Part shown: in pieces, positions 21,205 to 31,999 of the stretch
Layout of the letters: each line of letters begins with the position of its first letter
Numbering within the stretch: the stretch's first letter is position 1
The notes under the pieces: model-generated
The model's database searches: none
What the model saw: the letters and a program-made list of their open reading frames with translations, nothing else
What the model was told of the DNA's origin: nothing
Origin: Acidianus sp. HS-5
GTDB taxonomy: Archaea > Thermoproteota > Thermoprotei_A > Sulfolobales > Sulfolobaceae
Direction: 5' to 3'
Length of the DNA stretch: 64,000 nt
NCBI RefSeq assembly: GCF_021655615.1
Contig: NZ_AP025245.1
Span: 1,984,001-2,048,000, forward strand
Program-made: the position numbers and the translations under genes

Positions 21205-22485
21205 ATGGTATCTTATGAACCTTTAAGAGGAATGAAAGATTATTTTGGTGAAGATGCAGAAAAAATAAGATATCTAGAAGAAAAATTCATAAAAATTGTT
21301 AAAAAATTCGGATATATGGAAGCTATAACACCAATTCTTGAAGAATTCGAATTATTTGCATTAAAAGGTGGAGAGGAACTAAGAAAAACTATGTATACAT
21401 TTATTGATAAGGGCGGAAGAGAAGTTGCATTACGACCAGAATTTACACCTAGTATGGTAAGATTATTTCTAAATTCTATGCAACATTTACCCAAACCCGT
21501 CAGATTATACTATTCTGGGACTGTTTATAGGTACGATGAACCACAATTTGGCAGATATAGGGAATTCAGGCAAGCAGGAATAGAAATGCTGGGAGAATAT
21601 TCAATTAATGCTGATTTAGAAGTTTTAAGTATATTATGGGAATTTTTTAAGGAAATTAATTTGGAAAATGTTACAATAAAAATGAATAATATAGCAATAT
21701 ACAGGGAATTATTCTCGTTTCTAAAGCTGTCTGAAGATCAAGAAGAGCACTTATTACACTTAATAGATAAAGGAAATAAAGATTCTGTAATAGAGTATTT
21801 ATCTAAGATTGCAGAACCAAAGATTCTAAATATAATAAAATTAATATTATATAATTCTATATCTAAGGAATCAGATCTTATAGGAATGGTTAAAGATATA
21901 GGCAATTCTTATTCGAAAGATTTAGAAAGCCAGATTTCGAGACTTTTTACAATTTACGAAATGCTGTCTAAGTTTAATATTCCAATAAAAGTTGATTTAT
22001 CGTTAGTTAGGGGTCTAGCTTACTATACCGGAGTAATATTTGAGGTGGTTCATCCTTCAGTAAACTTTAGTATCGCTGGAGGTGGAAGATACGACAATTT
22101 AGTACAGCTTTATGGTGGTCCATCTACGCCTTCTATAGGTTTTGCAATAGGAGTTGAGAGAGTTTTAGCAGTTTTGCAGAACTTGAAAATTAAAGACAAT
22201 GAAAGAAAAATGGTAATAGTCCCTTTAGACGAGAATGTAATGGATTACGCTCTCAAGGTACTTTTCCTCTTACACGAAAATGATATTCCTGTAATATTGA
22301 ATACAAAGAATGTTTCGCTATCTAAACTGATTCCAAATTTATTAGATACTAACATAAATATAGTTATTATAATTGGAGAAAACGAGAAAAAGGAAAATAA
22401 AGTGTCAATAAAAGATTTATCTACAAGACAGCAGAATTCCATATCGCTTAATGACCTTTTACCTTACATAAGACAAATAATTTAA
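21205..22485 (+). CDS. hisS: Histidyl-tRNA synthetase
   Basis: Charges tRNA-His. 426 residues, class II. Motif 2 region FRQAGIEMLGEYS, histidine-binding motif LVRGLAYYTGVIFE, motif 3 GGGRYDNLVQLYGG...PSIGFAIGVERVL, and a C-terminal anticodon-binding domain (about 325-426). Starts with ATG one base after the upstream stop. The N-terminal SYEPLRGMKDYFGED is typical. Confidence 0.96.
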   Translation: MVSYEPLRGMKDYFGEDAEKIRYLEEKFIKIVKKFGYMEAITPILEEFELFALKGGEELRKTMYTFIDKGGREVALRPEFTPSMVRLFLNSMQHLPKPVRLYYSGTVYRYDEPQFGRYREFRQAGIEMLGEYSINADLEVLSILWEFFKEINLENVTIKMNNIAIYRELFSFLKLSEDQEEHLLHLIDKGNKDSVIEYLSKIAEPKILNIIKLILYNSISKESDLIGMVKDIGNSYSKDLESQISRLFTIYEMLSKFNIPIKVDLSLVRGLAYYTGVIFEVVHPSVNFSIAGGGRYDNLVQLYGGPSTPSIGFAIGVERVLAVLQNLKIKDNERKMVIVPLDENVMDYALKVLFLLHENDIPVILNTKNVSLSKLIPNLLDTNINIVIIIGENEKKENKVSIKDLSTRQQNSISLNDLLPYIRQII

Positions 22486-22514
22486 ACTTTGCACAAAGAC
22501 TTATAGTGATAATT

Positions 22515-23105
22515 ATGGAAGAATTACCTTCAACTGCAGTTGGAATAAAGTTAAATGATGGTGTAATTTTAGCAGCAGAACGTAGATTAAGCTATGGAGG
22601 TTACGTATTAAGTAAGCAAGCAAAAAAGGTTCATATTATAAGTAGATTTGGGATTGCAGGTGCAGGGCTTTTTGGAGATTTACAAGCTTTAACAAGGATA
22701 ATGAATGCAGAGATAAAATATTACGAATTATATAACGAAAGACCTATATCCACTAAAGCTGCTGCGAAATTACTGTCAATTATATTATATCAATATAAAT
22801 ACACACCTTTCATTTCCGAGATTCTATTTGCCGGAGTTGATAATGGCGTTTCACAATTATATGTACTAGACCCATTAGGTTCACTTTTAGATGATGTGTA
22901 TGCTGCTGTAGGCTCTGGAGCAAGAGTTGCTATAGGAGTTCTTGAGGCAGAATACGACCAAAAGATGCCTTTAGATAAAGGTAAAGAAGTAGTGATAAAA
23001 TCTATTAAAGCCTCTATAGAGAGGGACATAACTTCTGGGGACGGAATCGATATCTTAACGATAGATAGTACTGGAAAAACGTCTACAGAATACATTCCTT
23101 ACTAA
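22515..23105 (+). CDS. psmB: Proteasome beta subunit with Ser at the nucleophile position
   Basis: 20S core beta subunit of about 196 residues. A tiny propeptide MEELP precedes STAVGIKLNDGVILAAERRL. Counting from the serine gives Glu17 and Lys33, the spacing of active beta subunits, but the residue at position 1 is Ser rather than Thr and the cleavage site is Pro-Ser instead of Gly-Thr. One of the two Sulfolobales beta subunits is thought to be catalytically silent and this gene fits that type. GSGARVAIGVLE and DITSGDGIDI blocks are intact. ATG 22515 is preferred to GTG 22506. Confidence 0.92.
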   Translation: MEELPSTAVGIKLNDGVILAAERRLSYGGYVLSKQAKKVHIISRFGIAGAGLFGDLQALTRIMNAEIKYYELYNERPISTKAAAKLLSIILYQYKYTPFISEILFAGVDNGVSQLYVLDPLGSLLDDVYAAVGSGARVAIGVLEAEYDQKMPLDKGKEVVIKSIKASIERDITSGDGIDILTIDSTGKTSTEYIPY

Positions 23106-23485
23106 GTCTCCTTTAATATACAAAAGTAAACATGGTCCATTACATTAAATCCGTATTTGTTAAGGAAACTCGAGTTACTTTCTATTTTTACTAATAGGCC
23201 AAATAAGGATATAATGGTAATGTATGTTTTTGCGTTCTGATCTACTTTTTCAGTAACTATGTATCCATGTCCGCAAAAATCATTACTAGTAAAAATAGGC
23301 TTTGATCTAGAGATTATGACATTAACTTTTTCATTATTATTAAAAATGTTAATCTCGGATGTAACATCAAGATTTATATTAATATCTTGACATTTTATAT
23401 TAACCACGTATAAGTCTCTAAGAACGCCTTTCTGAATTGATGAAACTATCCCTTCTTCGTTAAATTCATAATTTATACGCTGCAA
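23102..23485 (-). CDS. rpo8: RNA polymerase subunit Rpo8 (RpoG)
   Basis: 127 residues. Crenarchaeal orthologue of eukaryotic Rpb8, part of the polymerase core. Recognised by GIVSSIQKGVLRDLYVVNIK, INLDVTSEINIF, TSNDFCGHGYIVTEK and ISLFGLLVKIES, which match the Sulfolobus RpoG family as I remember it; the length (about 130) fits. Start is TTG 23485. The stop overlaps the PsmB stop by four bases. It is absent from most euryarchaea, which supports a crenarchaeal host. Confidence 0.75.
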   Translation of the reverse strand: MQRINYEFNEEGIVSSIQKGVLRDLYVVNIKCQDININLDVTSEINIFNNNEKVNVIISRSKPIFTSNDFCGHGYIVTEKVDQNAKTYITIISLFGLLVKIESNSSFLNKYGFNVMDHVYFCILKET

Positions 23486-23496
23486 GGTTTTTCACT

Positions 23497-23506
23497 TCAT
23501 TATTTA
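23497..23506 (+). promoter_or_regulatory. TATA box of the SmAP3-like gene
   Basis: ATTATTTAAA centred about 26 bases before the ATG at 23527. It also lies close to the divergent rpo8 start, so the two promoters share the region. Confidence 0.45.
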
Positions 23507-23526
23507 AATCCTTGTATATTAATCTT

Positions 23527-23979
23527 ATGTTGACCGTTATGAGTATAAGTCGTAGAGTAGTTTATGATATAAATTCATTAATAGATAAAACTGTAATAAT
23601 AAAATTAACTAACGGAAAAACATATACAGGCCAATTGTCATCTTTTGAGATAGATCCTTTTATGGTGAGCATATCTAACGCAAAAGATAATGAAAATAAT
23701 GCATATTATAAGGCTATAATAAATGGTAATACCATTTCAGAGATTCTAATAAAGAACGCTCCAATTTTTGACGTAAAGGAATTTGCTAGTTTAATAGAAA
23801 AATCATTAAATTTAAGGCCTGGAGATATAAAAGTTTACGAAGAAGCAGGGGTTATAACTATCCTAGAGAAAATTAAAGTTACTGAAAACGGAGTTGAAGG
23901 TAGCGGACCTCTAGCTCAGAGAGTTTATGATTTATTTAATGAATATATAGAAAAGAAAAAGAGAGAGACTTCAAGATGA
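23527..23979 (+). CDS. Sm-like protein of the SmAP3 type
   Basis: About 150 residues: Sm1 motif (LIDKTVIIKLTNGKTYTGQL), a degenerate Sm2 (YKAIINGNTISEILIKN), and an extra C-terminal alpha/beta domain (about 75-150) unlike simple Lsm proteins. This is the two-domain SmAP3 layout seen in Pyrobaculum. Such rings bind RNA; the role of the added domain is not known. Starts TTG 23512, ATG 23527 and ATG 23539 are possible; promoter spacing favours 23527. It overlaps tgtA by ATGA. Confidence 0.75.
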   Translation: MLTVMSISRRVVYDINSLIDKTVIIKLTNGKTYTGQLSSFEIDPFMVSISNAKDNENNAYYKAIINGNTISEILIKNAPIFDVKEFASLIEKSLNLRPGDIKVYEEAGVITILEKIKVTENGVEGSGPLAQRVYDLFNEYIEKKKRETSR

Positions 23980-25454
23980 TAGGAGATTTTGAAGTAAAGG
24001 ATGAAGACCTTGCTGGTAGAATAGGTAAATTAGAGACGTCTCACGGAGTATTAGAAACTCCATTATTTTTCCCTGTTGTGAATTTACTAAAAAGAGAAAT
24101 AAGCATTAATGATATTTTGTCAGTTGGATTTACTACTATAATAACAAACGCATATATACTTAAGAAAAATAGGATAGTTAAACAAGATATACACAAGGAT
24201 CTGAATTTTAATTCTGTTATAATGACAGATTCTGGAGCTTATCAGATTTTAGAATATGGAAATATAGCAGCTAGTAATAAGGAAATTGTAGAGTATCAAA
24301 ATAAAATAAAACCAGATATTGCAGTAATTCTCGATGTACCTACTGGAAAATTAGAAGATAAAGAAGAAGCTAAGATGACTGTTGATGAGACGCTAAGAAG
24401 GGCTAAGGACGTGGAAAGTATAATAGACTCAGAAAACATAATATGGACTCATCCAATTCAAGGGGGAAGATTTTTAGATTTATTACAATATTCTGCATCA
24501 GAGGCAAATAAAAGAGATAAATATAAAATGTTAGCATTAGGTAGCCCTACTGTACTCATGGAAAGGTATGATTATGATACATTAGTGGATATGATATTTA
24601 CTGCCAGATCATCTATAAGTAGAGGGAAGCCCTTACATTTGTTTGGGGGAGGTTTGCCGCATTTAATACCTTTTGCAGTAGCACTAGGAGTAGATTCCTT
24701 TGATTCCGCTTCGTATATATTGTATGCTAGAGATAACAGGTATATTACAAGGTCTAGGACGTTTAGACTTGAAGATTTAGATAGTTTCCCGTGTAGCTGT
24801 CCTGTATGTTCTAAATATACTCCTCAAGAGCTTTTAGAAATGGATGATAACGAGAGAGTCAAATTGTTGGCTATCCATAATTTATACAAAATATTAGAAG
24901 AAATTAGAGAAACCAAAATAGCTATAAAAGAAGGAAGATTATTTGAGTACATACAAGAAAAAGCTTTTTCTCATCCTTCAGTTTATTCTGCATTTAAGAA
25001 GTTGCTGACATATGCAGAATATTTAGAAAAATACGATCCAAGAGTAAAGGGAGAAATAAAAGGACTATTTCTATTTAATGAAGATTCAATACGAAGGCCG
25101 GAAATTATCAGACATCACATGTATCTAGAATCAATAAAACCTCTGCATGATAAGGCAATAGTTATTTGTGGAGACAAATTAACTCAACCTTTTATTTCTG
25201 ATCCTTCAATTTCAAAGATAGTTAAAGACAACTATATGAATGCAGATATATATGTTGCTTATCCGTTTTATGGTCTAATACCTTTATTAATATCTGAATC
25301 TTATCCATTATCCCAATTCGAAATTCCAAAGACTTTATCGGAAAATACAATTAGGATTTCCTCAGATAAGGCCAACAGTATATTAAAATCTAAGTATAAA
25401 AGAGTTGAACTAATAGAGTGCGAAGGATCGATGTTACATATAATGCCTATCTAG
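23976..25454 (+). CDS. tgtA: Archaeosine tRNA-guanine transglycosylase, catalytic chain
   Basis: Exchanges guanine 15 of tRNA for preQ0, the first step of archaeosine formation. 492 residues. Active-site blocks: MTDSGAYQILEYG, VILDVPTG (nucleophilic aspartates), HPIQGGRFLDL, GSPTVLMERYDYD and LFGGGLPHLIPFAVALG. The zinc site is CSCPVC...AIHNLY. Euryarchaeal enzymes continue through C2 and PUA domains; here those are missing and lie in a separate gene on the other strand (26134-26649). Tail overlaps the convergent PAC2 gene by 21 bases. Confidence 0.93.
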   Translation: MIGDFEVKDEDLAGRIGKLETSHGVLETPLFFPVVNLLKREISINDILSVGFTTIITNAYILKKNRIVKQDIHKDLNFNSVIMTDSGAYQILEYGNIAASNKEIVEYQNKIKPDIAVILDVPTGKLEDKEEAKMTVDETLRRAKDVESIIDSENIIWTHPIQGGRFLDLLQYSASEANKRDKYKMLALGSPTVLMERYDYDTLVDMIFTARSSISRGKPLHLFGGGLPHLIPFAVALGVDSFDSASYILYARDNRYITRSRTFRLEDLDSFPCSCPVCSKYTPQELLEMDDNERVKLLAIHNLYKILEEIRETKIAIKEGRLFEYIQEKAFSHPSVYSAFKKLLTYAEYLEKYDPRVKGEIKGLFLFNEDSIRRPEIIRHHMYLESIKPLHDKAIVICGDKLTQPFISDPSISKIVKDNYMNADIYVAYPFYGLIPLLISESYPLSQFEIPKTLSENTIRISSDKANSILKSKYKRVELIECEGSMLHIMPI

Positions 25455-26150
25455 TCCACTTTTACTTACCTCTTTTTGAATATTCTCTAGCTGCTTCTGG
25501 AGCTCTTCTTCTAATTTTTTAGCATCTTCATAAAGTTCTGTAACATCTATATTGATTCCTAAGATTTTATTTATCGCGCCTACAGCTACTGCAGCAGCTG
25601 CAGGGTCTATTCTCTCCCTATCAGCATAAGGTAAAAGAACTATTGCTGGGAGGTCTTCAATCTCTGAGTAAATAGTAAATAAAGCTAAAGGCCCTACCAT
25701 TATTAATTGTTTTTCCAGTTCAGGATAAGGCAAGCTTGATACGTTTTTAGAAGTTTTAAGCCACCTAAGTTCTTCTGTTCCTTCCTTATATCTCTTGTCA
25801 AGGCCTCCTATTAATATTATATTCTTTACTTCGAGCTTTTTAAGCCACGTTATCATGTCTTTAGCAAAGGAGTTCCATTCACGCTGAAATGGTAATAGAT
25901 GATTTAACAGAACTATAGTGTGAAGTTCCTTGTCGTAAAATAAATCAAAAGGAGTTGCTATACCGTACTCATCCAAGAATGTAACATCTCTAAGATACTT
26001 GGTAGTTATAAATCCTATTCTTTGGAGTTTACGTTTTAGCACGATATATCTTGATGCTAAATACCCTGTTTCTCCTATTGTCCTAAATCCAGTTATAAAC
26101 GTAGATCCTTTTAATTCATCCTCAGTTATACCCTTAAGGATTACCTTCAT
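25434..26150 (-). CDS. PAC2-family protein, probable proteasome assembly chaperone homologue
   Basis: 238 residues. Blocks TFITGFRTIGETGYLASRYIV, HTIVLLNHLLPFQREW, IILIGGLDKR, PALFTIYSE-like GPLALFTIYSEIEDLPAIVLLPYA and a coiled C-terminal helix (ELYEDAKKLEEELQKQ) fit the archaeal PAC2 family (PbaA/PbaB type). Archaeal members bind proteasome alpha subunits or act as ATP-independent chaperones. PAN is two genes away on the same strand with overlapping ends, which supports a link to protein degradation. Confidence 0.8.
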   Translation of the reverse strand: MKVILKGITEDELKGSTFITGFRTIGETGYLASRYIVLKRKLQRIGFITTKYLRDVTFLDEYGIATPFDLFYDKELHTIVLLNHLLPFQREWNSFAKDMITWLKKLEVKNIILIGGLDKRYKEGTEELRWLKTSKNVSSLPYPELEKQLIMVGPLALFTIYSEIEDLPAIVLLPYADRERIDPAAAAVAVGAINKILGINIDVTELYEDAKKLEEELQKQLENIQKEVSKSGLDRHYM

Positions 26151-26645
26151 TTTTATTCCTCTCCTTTACAATTACAGCTACTCCTCTTTTATATTCGATT
26201 ATCTCCTCAGCTGATAACTTTAATCTACCAATTCCTATTATATTATCGCTTTCATCTACAACTATAACTTGATCTCCAGCTCTTAGACTTCTATCTACAT
26301 TTATTACATGTTTTGCAAACACATTTCCAGAATTTTTTACAAAATTAGCAATATCAAAAGGAATTATTATTCTAAATCTAGGAGATTTAGAGCATTCCTT
26401 AATTTTTTCAGCAGAATCTAATGTCAATGAGAATAAATTGTCTTGGGCTCTCAAAATTAGAAACAATTCATTATTTACTATAATATTTCTTATTCTATTT
26501 GTATTTATAGATCTTTGAATAAAAAAAGAAGGTAAATTATCGAAGACGCATTCTGCAATATCTTGGCTAAATTGATATGCAAATATATTCCTTAAATAAA
26601 AAAAATCGAAATTAGATACCCTTTCCGGATATGTCACAAACTCCT

Positions 26646-26649
<4 letters not shown>
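26134..26649 (-). CDS. Separate C2-PUA domain chain of archaeosine TGT
   Basis: 171 residues. The first part (FAYQFSQDIAECVF, INTNRIRNIIVNNELFLILR, DNLFSLTLDSAEKI) matches the C2 domain that follows the catalytic core in single-chain archaeal TGT. The second (RSLRAGDQVIVVDESDNIIG, AEEIIEYKRGVAVIVKE) is a textbook PUA domain. It should recognise the acceptor end of tRNA and team with TgtA (23976) or with an archaeosine synthase. It overlaps both the PAC2 and PAN genes by 4-17 bases in one operon. Confidence 0.8.
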
Positions 26650-27818
<1,169 letters not shown>

Positions 27819-27879
27819 GCTTAACCCATATCATTTCTTAATGAGATAGACTAAAAATGTTTGCCACTATTTATTACTT

Positions 27880-28377
27880 GTGAGTATTCAGAAACAGCCA
27901 CAAAAATATTGCGAAATGTGTGGAATGCCAATACGTGGTAAGGGTATTACAGTAGTTTATGAGGGTAGTATAATTACTGTATGTGAGTCATGTTACTCAA
28001 AAATTAGGAAAACTGCTAAGATTTATGAAGAAAAACCTAAAAAAACACAAGCTATTAAGCAACAAAGAGAAAATGTAAATAAAAAGTCAGAAGTGGAAGT
28101 AGAAATTGCAGATGATTATTATAAAATAATTAGGACTGCAAGAGAGCATTTAGGTCTTACTACTAAACAATTAGCAGATAAAATGAAAGTTTCTGAAAAT
28201 ATAATAAAGAGATTTGAACAAGGTAAATTAAAGCCAACAATAGAACAAGCAAAGGCATTAGAAAAAATTTTGTCCGTAAAATTATTATATACTATATCAA
28301 GTGAAGAAACACAAAAAGGAGGCAAGAATTTCGAGTTAACCTTAGGAGATGTAGTAAATATAAGGGAAAAGAAATGA
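27880..28377 (+). CDS. Archaeal MBF1-like zinc ribbon/HTH protein
   Basis: 165 residues. An N-terminal zinc finger (CEMCGMPIRGKGITV...CESCYSKIR) is followed by a basic linker and a Cro-type HTH (DYYKIIRTAREHLGLTTKQL, KVSENIIKRFEQGKLKP) near 95-150. This is the aMBF1 layout. In Sulfolobus aMBF1 has been tied to ribosomes and translation rather than promoter bridging. Start is GTG 27880. It overlaps hflX by four bases. Confidence 0.88.
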   Translation: MSIQKQPQKYCEMCGMPIRGKGITVVYEGSIITVCESCYSKIRKTAKIYEEKPKKTQAIKQQRENVNKKSEVEVEIADDYYKIIRTAREHLGLTTKQLADKMKVSENIIKRFEQGKLKPTIEQAKALEKILSVKLLYTISSEETQKGGKNFELTLGDVVNIREKK

Positions 28378-29468
28378 AGGCTGTGTTATTTTCATCTGAG
28401 GAATATTTAGATGAAGCTAAAACTCTATCCGAAACAGCAGGATATGAGATAACTAGTGTATATAAGCTTCCTAAAAAACCAAATCCGTCCTATTATATTC
28501 AAGAAGATAAGCTAAATAAATTAAAAAATGAGGATATCGACGCTATAATAATATTTGATCTCTTAAAACCCAGACACTTTATTAATTTAAATAAAGAATT
28601 AGGAAGTAAAATGAAAATTTTAGATAAGCTTTTATTATTATTGGAAATTTTTGCATTACATGCAGGATCTAAGGAAGCACAGCTCCAGATAGAATTAGCA
28701 AGATTAAAGTATGAATTACCGATTATAAAGGACGTTTATAAAAAGCATAAGATATCCGAGCAACAAGGTTTGCTCGGAGCAGGAGTTTACGGAGTAGAAG
28801 CTATACTTAGACTATATCACAGAAAAATAGCGAAAATATCAAAAGAGTTAATGCATATAAAGGAATTAAGGGAGTATCAAATAAAACAGCATGAAAGTAA
28901 CAGCTTACCGAGTATAGCAATAACTGGTTATACGAATGCAGGCAAGACTTCGATATTCAATATATTAACCGGACTTAGCCAGAAAGTTGACTCATCTATG
29001 TTTACAACAACTGCTCCTAAAAGGTTTAAAATATCCATAAAAGGCCAAAAAATAATGCTTGTCGATACAGTAGGATTCATTAGAGGAATTCCTCCTCAGA
29101 TTATTGAAGCATTCTTCGTAACTTTATCAGAAATTAAATATGCAGACATTATATTGCTTGTAGTCGATATATCTCTTGATGATACATTAATTCTTGATAT
29201 GTTAAAATCTTCCTTTTCAACTTTGAGAGAATTAGGAATTTCAGGAAAGCCAATACTCATAGTAGCTAACAAAACAGATAAAATACCTCACGAAGAGATA
29301 GATAGGCGTTCTGATCTAATATATAAAATAAGCAACGAAATGTACTCTCCAATTATTGGTACAATTCCTTTTTCAGCAAAAACATTATATAATATTACTA
29401 ATTTAGAAACTAAGATAACAGAAAGTATATCAGCTTATTGCAATCAGGAGAAAAGGGAAATTACATAG
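28374..29468 (+). CDS. hflX: HflX-family GTPase
   Basis: Ribosome-associated GTPase. 364 residues: an N-terminal nucleotide-binding-like domain (1-100), a coiled helical linker with the glycine-rich GLLGAGVYGVEAI, then the G domain with G1 GYTNAGKTSIFN, G2 TTTAPKRF, G3 DTVGFIRGIP and G4 NKTD. Homologues split or rescue stalled ribosomes. Start ATG overlaps the aMBF1 stop, consistent with aMBF1 acting at the ribosome. Confidence 0.93.
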   Translation: MKAVLFSSEEYLDEAKTLSETAGYEITSVYKLPKKPNPSYYIQEDKLNKLKNEDIDAIIIFDLLKPRHFINLNKELGSKMKILDKLLLLLEIFALHAGSKEAQLQIELARLKYELPIIKDVYKKHKISEQQGLLGAGVYGVEAILRLYHRKIAKISKELMHIKELREYQIKQHESNSLPSIAITGYTNAGKTSIFNILTGLSQKVDSSMFTTTAPKRFKISIKGQKIMLVDTVGFIRGIPPQIIEAFFVTLSEIKYADIILLVVDISLDDTLILDMLKSSFSTLRELGISGKPILIVANKTDKIPHEEIDRRSDLIYKISNEMYSPIIGTIPFSAKTLYNITNLETKITESISAYCNQEKREIT

Positions 29469-29518
29469 ATAATCTATAAAAACAACTTGAAGAATATTAT
29501 ATAAGTAGGTGATTACAA

Positions 29519-30055
29519 TTGACAAGTAATGTAGACGAGCTTATACTAAATTTAGCGAAGAGCTTGTTAGGTGAAGAATATACAGAATTATTAGAATTTC
29601 TTATAAATAAAAAGACCGAAATGACAGATGACGAAATAGCTAACGAATTAGGTATAAAAGTTAACGAAATAAGGAAAAAACTTTATGCATTGGCAGATCA
29701 AGGATTAGTAAGTTATCGGAAGAGTAGAGATAAAGATACAGGATGGTATATATATTATTGGAAAGTTAATACTGAACAAATTAATGAAATATTATTAAAT
29801 AGGAAAAGGGAAATTTTAGATAAATTAAAAGCAAGATTAGATTATGAATCTAATAATGAATTTTATATGTGTCCAGAAGATAAAGCTAAGTATACATTTG
29901 ATGAGGCATTTGAAAACGAATTTAAATGCCCAAAGTGCGGCTCTCAGCTTGCATATTATGATTCCGGTAAAGTAAGAGAAGTGCTGGAGAAAAAAATTAA
30001 TGAACTAGAAGGAGAAATTAGCAAAGAGACTAAACTTGGAGCTAAAAGTAGTTGA
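29519..30055 (+). CDS. tfe: Transcription factor E alpha subunit (TFE)
   Basis: Helps RNA polymerase open promoters. 178 residues: extended winged helix (about 15-80, MTDDEIANELGIKVNEIRKK, LYALADQGLVSYR), a long helix, zinc ribbon (CPED...CPKCGSQLAYYD at about 118-150) and a C-terminal coiled coil. TTG start at 29519. The 3' end overlaps the cytosine methyltransferase gene by 20 bases. The TFE-beta partner is not in this window. Confidence 0.94.
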   Translation: MTSNVDELILNLAKSLLGEEYTELLEFLINKKTEMTDDEIANELGIKVNEIRKKLYALADQGLVSYRKSRDKDTGWYIYYWKVNTEQINEILLNRKREILDKLKARLDYESNNEFYMCPEDKAKYTFDEAFENEFKCPKCGSQLAYYDSGKVREVLEKKINELEGEISKETKLGAKSS

Positions 30056-31007
30056 TTTGTTTTCTGGAGCAGGCGGATTTTCTCTAGGATTTAGAAATCA
30101 AGGGTTTAATATAGTATTAGCTATAGATATAAATCACGCTGCAGTTAGGACTTATGCTGAAAATTTTCCGTCAGCAATAACCCTAGAGGAAGATATAAGG
30201 AACATTACTGGAGACGAAATAACAAGTATTATAGGTCATTCTCCAGATATTTTAATAGGAAGTCCTCCTTGTGAAGGATTTACTGCAGCTAACCCTTCAA
30301 GGCTAAAGAATCCAGTGGATAGACTATATTTAGACGAAAGAGGATCTTTAACACTTGAATACATAAGGCTAGTAGGCGAATTAAAGCCAAAAATATTTGT
30401 AATGGAGAATGTTCCTGCCATAGTCGAAACTAAAGAATTAAAAGATTCAATATTAACAGAATTCTCAAAAATAGGATACGAGCAAATTTATTTTAACTTC
30501 CTAAGGGCAGAAGATTACGGTAATCCTTCTAGGAGACTAAGAGTATTTATTTCAAACATAAAAATAAGTCCGCATAAAATAAGCAAAAAGGTTACGGTTC
30601 ATGAAGCAATCTCAGATTTAGATAACACGAGAGATATTCCAAATAACGAGGTGCATGAGGTTACAGATAAAAAGATACTTAAAATAAGCAAGTTATACTT
30701 TGGCGACTATTTAACTATGTACAAGGGGAGTAGAAAGGAAATTCCGCTTTATATTAGGTTAAATCCTTTTGATCTAGCTCCAACAGTTTTAGGAAATTCA
30801 AGGTTTATTCATCCTTATCACGACAGATTTCTAACAGTAAGAGAACAAGCTAGATTAATGAGCTATCCAGACGATCATATTTTTATAGGAAGTAGGGATG
30901 AACAATACAATCAAGTAGGAGAAGCAGTTCCAGTAGCCTTATCAACTGCCATAGCATCATATATTAAGGTGAAAATAAGTGAGGAATATAATAGTTGGCT
31001 TGCATAA
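30036..31007 (+). CDS. Cytosine-C5 DNA methyltransferase, solitary
   Basis: 323 residues. Motif I VDLFSGAGGFSLGF at 6-19, motif IV SPPCEGFT with catalytic Cys79, motif VI MENV at 123-126, motif VIII GNPSRRLRVF at 162-171, a short target-recognition part (about 185-255), motif IX LTVREQARLMSYPD and motif X QVGEAVPVALSTAI. All catalytic elements are present. No restriction enzyme is adjacent, so it is solitary; its base composition matches its neighbours. It starts at a TTG inside tfe and ends inside the next gene. DNA is the likely substrate, but the small size leaves RNA possible. Confidence 0.9.
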   Translation: MELKVVDLFSGAGGFSLGFRNQGFNIVLAIDINHAAVRTYAENFPSAITLEEDIRNITGDEITSIIGHSPDILIGSPPCEGFTAANPSRLKNPVDRLYLDERGSLTLEYIRLVGELKPKIFVMENVPAIVETKELKDSILTEFSKIGYEQIYFNFLRAEDYGNPSRRLRVFISNIKISPHKISKKVTVHEAISDLDNTRDIPNNEVHEVTDKKILKISKLYFGDYLTMYKGSRKEIPLYIRLNPFDLAPTVLGNSRFIHPYHDRFLTVREQARLMSYPDDHIFIGSRDEQYNQVGEAVPVALSTAIASYIKVKISEEYNSWLA

Positions 31008-31422
31008 TATTACAAGCTCGCAGAGATTAATAGATTTTGCAAAAATAGTTTTCAACCTTGGTGTAGAGAAGTTAGTAATAACTAAAGCGAGCGGTACTGC
31101 TGCACAAGTAGGAATTCCGGAAGTAGGAAAATTAGCTTTTAAACTTAATAAATCACTCCTAATTTTACCGGATTTAAAAGATTCTTTGGAATTATTAAAA
31201 CCAAGTTCTATATATTTAGTATCTTCTAATGCAAAGGACGAAATAAACGTAGAGTCTCTAAAAAATGGAAAAGAAGATCAAGTATTGATAGTATTTCCTG
31301 GAATAGAGAGTGGTTTTACGAAAATTGAGCAATCCATAGGGAATTATGTGCATATACCTAAATTATTACAAGATTTAGGACCAGAAGCAGAGGCAGCAAT
31401 ACTCCTCTATATGCTTCTCTGA
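30979..31422 (+). CDS. COG4080/DUF2122 SpoU-like protein
   Basis: 147 residues. The sequence IIVGLHNITSSQRLIDFAKI, VITKASGTAAQVGIPEVGKL, LILPDLKDSLELLKPS and DLGPEAEAAILLYMLL matches an archaeal family annotated variously as SpoU-like RNA methylase or RecB-like. The Rossmann-type strand order and terminal LGPEAEAAILLY resemble the knotted SPOUT C-terminal motif, so an RNA 2'-O-methylase is more likely, though unproven. Start GTG 30979 lies 29 bases inside the cytosine methylase gene. Confidence 0.65.
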   Translation: MRNIIVGLHNITSSQRLIDFAKIVFNLGVEKLVITKASGTAAQVGIPEVGKLAFKLNKSLLILPDLKDSLELLKPSSIYLVSSNAKDEINVESLKNGKEDQVLIVFPGIESGFTKIEQSIGNYVHIPKLLQDLGPEAEAAILLYMLL

Positions 31423-31469
31423 CAGTGGGAAAAAATTTAAAGAGTGTTAAGTTAAAATAAAGAGCAAGT

Positions 31470-31999
<530 letters not shown>

